From Nostoc sp. CHAB 5834 (GTDB taxonomy: Bacteria; Cyanobacteriota; Cyanobacteriia; Cyanobacteriales; Nostocaceae): a stretch of DNA of 18,998 bases. Position 1 is the stretch's first letter. Each line of letters opens with the position of its first letter. Below are positions 13,872 to 18,998 of this stretch, piece by piece. Under the pieces are notes generated by a model. That model was given only the letters and a program-made list of their open reading frames with translations, was not told where the DNA came from and did no database searches. Position numbers and translations under genes: made by a program. Location of the stretch: positions 1-18,998 of the forward strand of contig JAIVFU010000118.1 in NCBI GenBank assembly GCA_020829485.1, in the 5' to 3' direction.

Positions 13872-16800
13872 TCACTTTCCCTCGCTTGTATCTGGTTTAA
13901 ACCACTCATAGCAAATAAGCTTAATGTCTTTTTGTTCAATTATTTCTGCTTGTCTTATGTCTTGGTCATCTGCAAGTTCCTCATATTGGTCAGTGTCCAC
14001 AAAATATTCATCTAACTCAGTTACGAGTAAGCTGATATTTTTATGGATCTTAAACGACTCCCACATTGCTTTAACATCTCGTTCATAGCTCCGATAATTA
14101 ACTGTGGTGATAACTTTTAATACTCGTTCCTTGGCTTCTTCATCAATTGGTTCACTTTGAAATAAATCAGGTTGAGTGAGCGCATGATGAATACTTTGCA
14201 GGAGCTTTGACATTTGCGGTTTAATGCCTTTAGCCGTCTGTTGTTGTTGGAAGAATGTCATGATGTTACGGGTAGCTCCTTCTAAAACAGGGAAAATCCG
14301 CCTGTCAAATTCAACTGGTGGTAGTTTCTCTGGTGGTGGAAAGTCTGACTGTTGACATTTGAGCCAATTGAAAATGGTGCGTTTATCCTCAATTAGTGAA
14401 GTTGGATCTAGAGAGATAGCGCCATTAATGCGTGGATAGAAATGCCAAAAATGCTTGTCTTTGACTTTAAAAGCTAAGAATATTCCTCCTTTAGGAACTT
14501 TGTGATGAGCTATGAGTTTATTTGAGGTGCTATGAATCCCAAAAGGAATTTCATCAATTAGTTCCCTACTAGCTTGTTGTAAAAACTCTAGTAGGGGTAA
14601 TCTCATTTCATCTAGAGATACCAAATCAGATGCCTGTTCTAGTTCTGCTAATATGGCTTCTTTTTCTGCATCGGTGTCAGCCATCTTGAGTTTGTATAGT
14701 TCCTCTAGGGATTTATCAGAAATAGTTTCACCTAGTACGCTACCGTCTAGCCCTACTTCCCGATCAATGGTGGCGATGCGGTGTTGTAATCTTCTAACTA
14801 ACCCTAGTAAATCCTCTAGTCCCTGTTCTGGAAAGCAGTTGTAGATAAACAGTTCATCATAATCTGTTCCCAGTCGGTCAATACGTCCTGCCCTTTGAAT
14901 CATACGGACTGGGTTCCAATGCAGATCATAGTTAACTAACACTCCAGCATCTTGAAGGTTTTGTCCTTCTGATAGTACATCTGTACAAATAAGAATATCA
15001 ATTGGGTTTTGTAGCAGTGCGGCTAATTCTTCATCACTTTGGGCATTAGCTTTGGGTGCAAATCGCTTAACTTTCTCTTCCCGTTGTTTACCGGGGGTAG
15101 CACCAGTTAATAACTCAATCACGGGTCTTTTCCCGTTGACTTGCATTTGTGTCAGCCAAGCCTCATCGCTAATTAGTTGTTGGTAGAGATAATTAGCTGT
15201 ATCTTTGAAGTAGCTAAAAACTAAAATTCTTTGACCTGGAAGCTGAGTTTTGAGTAAATTTTTAAACGCTGCTAACTTGCAGTCATAATCTGTATTGGCT
15301 GCTGCTGAAGATTCAATTATCTGTAGCTTAGTAATAATATTGTTTAAAATAGTCAAGTCAGATTCAATCTGCTGCTGGAGTTGATTTAAGTCATAGTCTT
15401 TAGATTCTATTTCTTCTAGGGAATCAATAATGGTATTAACTGAGTTACCTTCTTCTTCGTCCTCAGACGCTAATATCAACTTACGGAAGTTTTTACTGTC
15501 TAGCAGTTTTCCTTGTTCAGTCAGCAGTCTATAGAAATTAGTCTGAAAATTACGCTGACTAGTAATACTGCTTTTAAATGCAATTAGTGAACTTTCAAAC
15601 CGTTTGAAGTACAGTGCTTTTTGTAGAGCAACTAAGGCATCATTACGTTTAACTTCATCTTCATCTTGCTTTTGCTTACGCTTTTTAAATGCCTTGATGT
15701 TATAAGCTGGTAAGGTCAACTGGTCAATTTGATTGGCAATTCCCGTATACAATCCAGCAAAGCTATCTTCAAAGTTATAAGTGAACTTTTCTAGCTGACG
15801 TTTAGGGAAGTGAATCACTTTACCACTGATGCGAACCTCCTCACCTGCTTGTTGTCTTCTAATCACGTCCTGCCGGCTACGTCTCACCATTGTTTGTAGT
15901 AAGAGTTCGGTGATTTCTACCCCACCTTTAGCTAAAGATTTAAAATAGGTCTTCAGGTTAGAAATACCCCATTCTCGGTAATAAGTTTCACCGCCACGGG
16001 TCAACAGTAAGATTTGGTGGTAAAGGTCGAAAATGCTGTTATTAATGGGGGTAGCTGTGAGTAACACCACCCGTTTATTGCGCTTACCACTACTGACTAG
16101 CTTTAATAAATTGCGGTAGCGATTGGTGGCACTGTTACGGAAATTATGGGATTCATCCACCACCACAATGTCATAACGGGCGTAATCGTGAATGTTAAAC
16201 GCTTGACGGCTAATTTCCTCATGGGACAGCACACGCGCCTTAATGCCAAATTCTTCTAGCTTCTTTTCCCACACTAAATCTCGCAACTGTGCCGGACAAA
16301 TCACCAGGGCACGGGGAACTTTACTAGGTCGTCTGTCTTTGATCAGGTAATATTCCAGTAATCGCAAGCCAATAAATGTTTTACCCAAACCCACGGCATC
16401 GGCAACCATGCAGCCCCGGTGTCTCTCTATCAGTTTGACTGCTCTTTCAAACCCCTCTTGTTGGAAACTGGCCAGTTCTAAGGTAGTGCGATCGCTCTCC
16501 CCAATGATGCTGTCATCTTTGAAAAATTCGTATAGTACTTTGAGAAATACCTGATAAGGTGTATATGCCTTACTGCCAAACTTAGAGGCGTTGAGGGCAT
16601 CAATTAACTTAGTTTTATAGTCGAGGTCAACACTCTCGTGATTCCAAAACTCAGCAAACCAGTTATGGCGTAAATCTTGGGCAATAGCTTTGTGTTTGTT
16701 GAGTACGTTTAATTCACGGTTGGTATCAATACCTGCCGGGGTGAAGTTACTGGAGCCAACTATGGAGTAATGATCAAATATATAAGCTTTGGCGTGTAAA

Positions 16801-17171
16801 AATTCCCCATTCGTTGCACCGTACAACCTAACCTGGATGTGGTCTTGCTCTAAGTACGCAATCATCCGGTCAATCTGTTGCTTGTACTCTGGCTTAAAAT
16901 CCTCATCCTCTAACTGTTGCTGAATATCGCGGCGGAAGTAGCGGATTAAGTCGATGCGATCGCTTTCTGCTGGTCGAATGGTGGGGTCACGTCCAATGAG
17001 TAAGCGCAGGCTGGTGAGTTGGTTCATGGCAGCTTCTAGGCGTACCCATGCCTCAATGCGAAAAAATCCGGTGGCGATGTCAAGGATAATTTGGTTTTCA
17101 TCCTCAATTAGGGTTTTGAGGATGGTTTGGAGTTTGTGGCGGGAGTTGTCTATATAATCTGGTAGGGGCAT
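13872..17171 (-). CDS. PLD-nuclease / SNF2-type helicase fusion
   Basis: A 1099-residue protein. Residues 1-180 form a phospholipase D-like nuclease domain with one HxK motif (H126-A-K128) and GSSNFTPAGI at 139-148; a single motif implies dimerisation. Residues about 235-470 are the first helicase lobe: Q-motif-like FQQEGF, Walker A ADAVGLGKT (257-265), DESH (339-342), and LTATPINN (371-378). An inserted Lys/Asp/Glu-rich helical segment covers 490-620. The second lobe holds CTDVLSEGQNLQDA (729-742) and QRAGRIDRLG (759-768). The last 300 residues are an unassigned helicase-associated region. The start is the ATG at 17171, 32 bases after the HNH gene. Two HIP1 sites lie in it. PLD and SNF2 modules are separate genes (drmC, drmD) in DISARM; a defence role here is inference. 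Confidence 0.9.
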   Translation of the reverse strand: MPLPDYIDNSRHKLQTILKTLIEDENQIILDIATGFFRIEAWVRLEAAMNQLTSLRLLIGRDPTIRPAESDRIDLIRYFRRDIQQQLEDEDFKPEYKQQIDRMIAYLEQDHIQVRLYGATNGEFLHAKAYIFDHYSIVGSSNFTPAGIDTNRELNVLNKHKAIAQDLRHNWFAEFWNHESVDLDYKTKLIDALNASKFGSKAYTPYQVFLKVLYEFFKDDSIIGESDRTTLELASFQQEGFERAVKLIERHRGCMVADAVGLGKTFIGLRLLEYYLIKDRRPSKVPRALVICPAQLRDLVWEKKLEEFGIKARVLSHEEISRQAFNIHDYARYDIVVVDESHNFRNSATNRYRNLLKLVSSGKRNKRVVLLTATPINNSIFDLYHQILLLTRGGETYYREWGISNLKTYFKSLAKGGVEITELLLQTMVRRSRQDVIRRQQAGEEVRISGKVIHFPKRQLEKFTYNFEDSFAGLYTGIANQIDQLTLPAYNIKAFKKRKQKQDEDEVKRNDALVALQKALYFKRFESSLIAFKSSITSQRNFQTNFYRLLTEQGKLLDSKNFRKLILASEDEEEGNSVNTIIDSLEEIESKDYDLNQLQQQIESDLTILNNIITKLQIIESSAAANTDYDCKLAAFKNLLKTQLPGQRILVFSYFKDTANYLYQQLISDEAWLTQMQVNGKRPVIELLTGATPGKQREEKVKRFAPKANAQSDEELAALLQNPIDILICTDVLSEGQNLQDAGVLVNYDLHWNPVRMIQRAGRIDRLGTDYDELFIYNCFPEQGLEDLLGLVRRLQHRIATIDREVGLDGSVLGETISDKSLEELYKLKMADTDAEKEAILAELEQASDLVSLDEMRLPLLEFLQQASRELIDEIPFGIHSTSNKLIAHHKVPKGGIFLAFKVKDKHFWHFYPRINGAISLDPTSLIEDKRTIFNWLKCQQSDFPPPEKLPPVEFDRRIFPVLEGATRNIMTFFQQQQTAKGIKPQMSKLLQSIHHALTQPDLFQSEPIDEEAKERVLKVITTVNYRSYERDVKAMWESFKIHKNISLLVTELDEYFVDTDQYEELADDQDIRQAEIIEQKDIKLICYEWFKPDTSEGK

Positions 17172-17203
17172 TAATATGTTTTTGAGTAATTGTTAATTTT
17201 CAA

Positions 17204-18022
17204 CTAAACAGATTTTTCAGCTATATTATCAACCCATTTTAATAAATATAAATAATCTGGAGAGTCTTTATATTCTTGAATAGGAAAGTATAAAGGTGCA
17301 TTGGTTTTTAATATACTTTCTCTAATTTTACTAGGGAATTTACGTTGATCTACCTTTATAAAAAAAGAATAGCCAGCAAAAGTAAATTGATAAAAATTTG
17401 ATAAATCATTCTTAATTCTTTTAGGAGGCAATAAATGTATACATGATTCTTGACCAATATATTTAATTAAAACTACTGAAAAGTCATCTTCAGTACCAGG
17501 ATTCTCTTGTAAAATCATAGTTCTTAGCTTGAGTTCCCACTGCTCTCCCAAGTTAACTTCTTTGAAAGTTTGTGCTTTTTCAGTTTTTCCATCTTTATTA
17601 GCTTTGTTTACGAAGAAATTATTTCTTGCTATATGGCTTCTCCACAAGAGGGACATAAAAAATAATTTTAGTAATTTATAATCAACATTTGCTATTATTT
17701 GTATTTCTTTGGTTGCTTTCTGTTTTTCGTAAATAGAATCAATATCAATTTCTTTGAGGAGTAAATTTTGTGCATATTTATCCCACCTACCTATAAAATT
17801 TTCACAGTCTTTACACAATATTTCTCCAACATGCAAACCATTCTGAATCTGTTTCTCTTTGCCATCTTGTGAGTAAATATAAGTAGCATCAGTAAGTACA
17901 TCATCAAAATGTTTTTTCATCTCACGGGTGGTGTAATGATGAAATTGTCTAGGTATAATATGAGATTTTTCAATTAATTCTTTTTTGTGTCCACAAAGTT
18001 TGCATATACCAGTATTTATCAT
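17204..18022 (-). CDS. HNH-type endonuclease
   Basis: A 272-residue protein with an N-terminal zinc/HNH module: C7-x2-C10, then SHIIPRQFHHY (20-30) carrying the presumed catalytic histidine, and C70-x2-C73-E-N followed by W80. The order C-x2-C, SHIIP, C-x2-C is typical of HNH nucleases found beside defence ATPases. The remaining 190 residues are alpha/beta, with no known domain (FFMSLLWRSHIARNN near 126-140, YQFTFAGYSFFIKV near 211-224). The ATG at 18022 lies 4 bases after the upstream stop, with AGG of its ribosome-binding site inside that gene's end, so the two are translationally coupled. The gene is much more AT-rich than the helicase that follows and has no HIP1 site, which suggests recent transfer. 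Confidence 0.82.
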   Translation of the reverse strand: MINTGICKLCGHKKELIEKSHIIPRQFHHYTTREMKKHFDDVLTDATYIYSQDGKEKQIQNGLHVGEILCKDCENFIGRWDKYAQNLLLKEIDIDSIYEKQKATKEIQIIANVDYKLLKLFFMSLLWRSHIARNNFFVNKANKDGKTEKAQTFKEVNLGEQWELKLRTMILQENPGTEDDFSVVLIKYIGQESCIHLLPPKRIKNDLSNFYQFTFAGYSFFIKVDQRKFPSKIRESILKTNAPLYFPIQEYKDSPDYLYLLKWVDNIAEKSV

Positions 18023-18026
18023 TGCA

Positions 18027-18998
18027 TTACACCTGAATGAAATTATGAGATTCAGTAATTCTGATTAAAAATTCTTTAACTTTTGGATATTTGGAATCTC
18101 CTTCTTGAATCAGGGTGATAATTTTTTTATTTCCTTGAAGACTTTCTTGAAAGAGGTTAGCTAAACTCTGTTTGACTTGCTCAGAAGGAAGCTGACTACT
18201 GATAAAGTTTATAATTTGCCCAGTTTCAGGGTTTTTTTCATTTTTTTCATTTTCAATTAAAGCTAATATGCCACGCTGCTTGAAAGCTAGTTGCTTAATT
18301 TTGGTTTCAATTGTTTTTGCCTGAATATACTTGAATTCTGTATTTGAATTTTCATTTCTCTTTTTCAAAATTTCATTAACCAATTCACATAAAACGTGAG
18401 GGTAAACAAAATCTTCAACTTGCCAATCGCAATTCGTCCTTTGAATATTTGATTCATCATTACTTTCTCCCATAAAATTAGGTAAAACCTCTTTATAAAT
18501 CCGTAAGTTGCTATATTTATTTGTTTTTATTTTTGAATAGACTTCTCGACCTTTATTATCATTATCGAATAATACCAGCAAGCAAGGTTTATTATTTTTG
18601 TTTTGATAAAATGACTGATAAAAATCCAGGTATTTTAAAATATTATCTGCACCATTAGCAGCAATAATTTTAGGAACAGTTAGCCCAAAAAAACGGCATA
18701 AATTTTCTATATAAATTTTATCTGAGCTTCCTTCAACAATTATGTTATAGCTATCTAGTAATTCATAATCTAAATCTTCAATTCCTAGATAATCTCTGAT
18801 TTTACGAGTGCCGTCTATCTTGTCAATTTCGACTGCTTTCGTATCTAGAATATTAAATTCTCTGTTTTTTCTTTTATAACCCACATTCCGCACTTCAATT
18901 TGAAGTACAAAGAGATTACATAATGAGAAAAGCAAAAAAATCAGGATGATTAAGAAATAGACTACTGAACGAATATATTTTGAAAAACAAATAATCAA
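18027..18998 (-). CDS. OLD-family TOPRIM nuclease domain protein, 5' end outside window
   Basis: The frame is open to the window edge, so the start is unknown; 323 residues are visible. A TOPRIM domain of the OLD nuclease type is clear: VEGSSD (E89, D93), AANGADNI (113-120), FDNDNKG (D145, D147) and the downstream VEDF (194-197). Residues 40-85 (KRKNREFNILD to LGIEDLDYELL) match the linker that normally follows an OLD ABC-type ATPase. That ATPase is not visible: the first 35 residues are a hydrophobic stretch (about 12-33) instead. Either the ATPase is frameshifted or lost upstream, or this is a TOPRIM-only protein starting near the GTG at 18884. OLD/TOPRIM proteins cut DNA in Gabija and related systems. 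The gene is AT-rich, like the HNH gene, and leads the operon. Confidence 0.78.
   Translation of the reverse strand: MIICFSKYIRSVVYFLIILIFLLFSLCNLFVLQIEVRNVGYKRKNREFNILDTKAVEIDKIDGTRKIRDYLGIEDLDYELLDSYNIIVEGSSDKIYIENLCRFFGLTVPKIIAANGADNILKYLDFYQSFYQNKNNKPCLLVLFDNDNKGREVYSKIKTNKYSNLRIYKEVLPNFMGESNDESNIQRTNCDWQVEDFVYPHVLCELVNEILKKRNENSNTEFKYIQAKTIETKIKQLAFKQRGILALIENEKNEKNPETGQIINFISSQLPSEQVKQSLANLFQESLQGNKKIITLIQEGDSKYPKVKEFLIRITESHNFIQV

Noticed and set aside
13772..13939. N-terminal extension of the RNase III-like gene overlapping the helicase end
   Set aside because: The extra 56 residues do not resemble the family, and they overlap coding DNA in another frame.
1..18998. CRISPR array or tRNA/rRNA genes
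   Set aside because: No regularly spaced direct repeats and no recognisable tRNA or rRNA core sequences were found on either strand by reading.

Overview
The window looks like accessory chromosome (or plasmid) DNA of a filamentous, Nostoc/Anabaena-like cyanobacterium. The evidence is eight copies of the HIP1 octamer GCGATCGC (3877, 6496, 7668, 8394, 8735, 10853, 16488, 16956), a PEP-CTERM surface protein, a cyanobacterial-type small heat-shock protein, and dispersed short palindromic repeats such as GCGTTCGCGCAGCGTCTC at 3668-3685. No rRNA, tRNA or CRISPR array was seen.

Left part (1-9100). A nested palindromic block (183-462) precedes a cytosolic serine hydrolase of the class C beta-lactamase fold (594-1919, +). 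Next come an AIPR-like (abortive infection) protein (2181-3437, -), a PEP-CTERM protein (4205-5038, -) and a CoiA-like zinc finger fused to a GIY-YIG/T5orf172 domain (5387-6325, -). These are followed by a secreted staphylococcal-nuclease-like enzyme (6752-7252, +), a SAM methyltransferase broken by three frameshifts (7372-8043, +), a tiny disordered protein (8170-8370, -) and a second GIY-YIG protein (8460-9071, +).

Middle (9300-11150). hspA (9362-9814, +) has a textbook terminator. After it lies an IS5-family insertion sequence (9967-11073) with perfect 17-bp terminal inverted repeats. Its transposase is frameshifted, and it is also split by a second, nested 183-bp element (10777-10959). 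That element has perfect 19-bp inverted repeats and an 11-bp target duplication. Removing it together with one duplication copy restores the transposase C-terminus.

Right part (11367-18998). An unknown + strand gene faces a long run of minus-strand genes. In transcription order these are an OLD-type TOPRIM protein (cut by the window edge), an HNH nuclease (4-bp gap), a 1099-residue PLD-nuclease/SNF2-helicase fusion (32-bp gap), an RNase III-like protein with altered catalytic residues, a small overlapping ORF, a CPBP-family membrane protease and an 83-residue unknown. The TOPRIM + HNH + helicase/PLD combination resembles parts of the Gabija, Septu and DISARM defence systems without matching any of them, and it is the best candidate for an undescribed system. 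With AIPR, two GIY-YIG proteins and a secreted nuclease elsewhere, the window is unusually rich in nucleases, as expected of a defence island.
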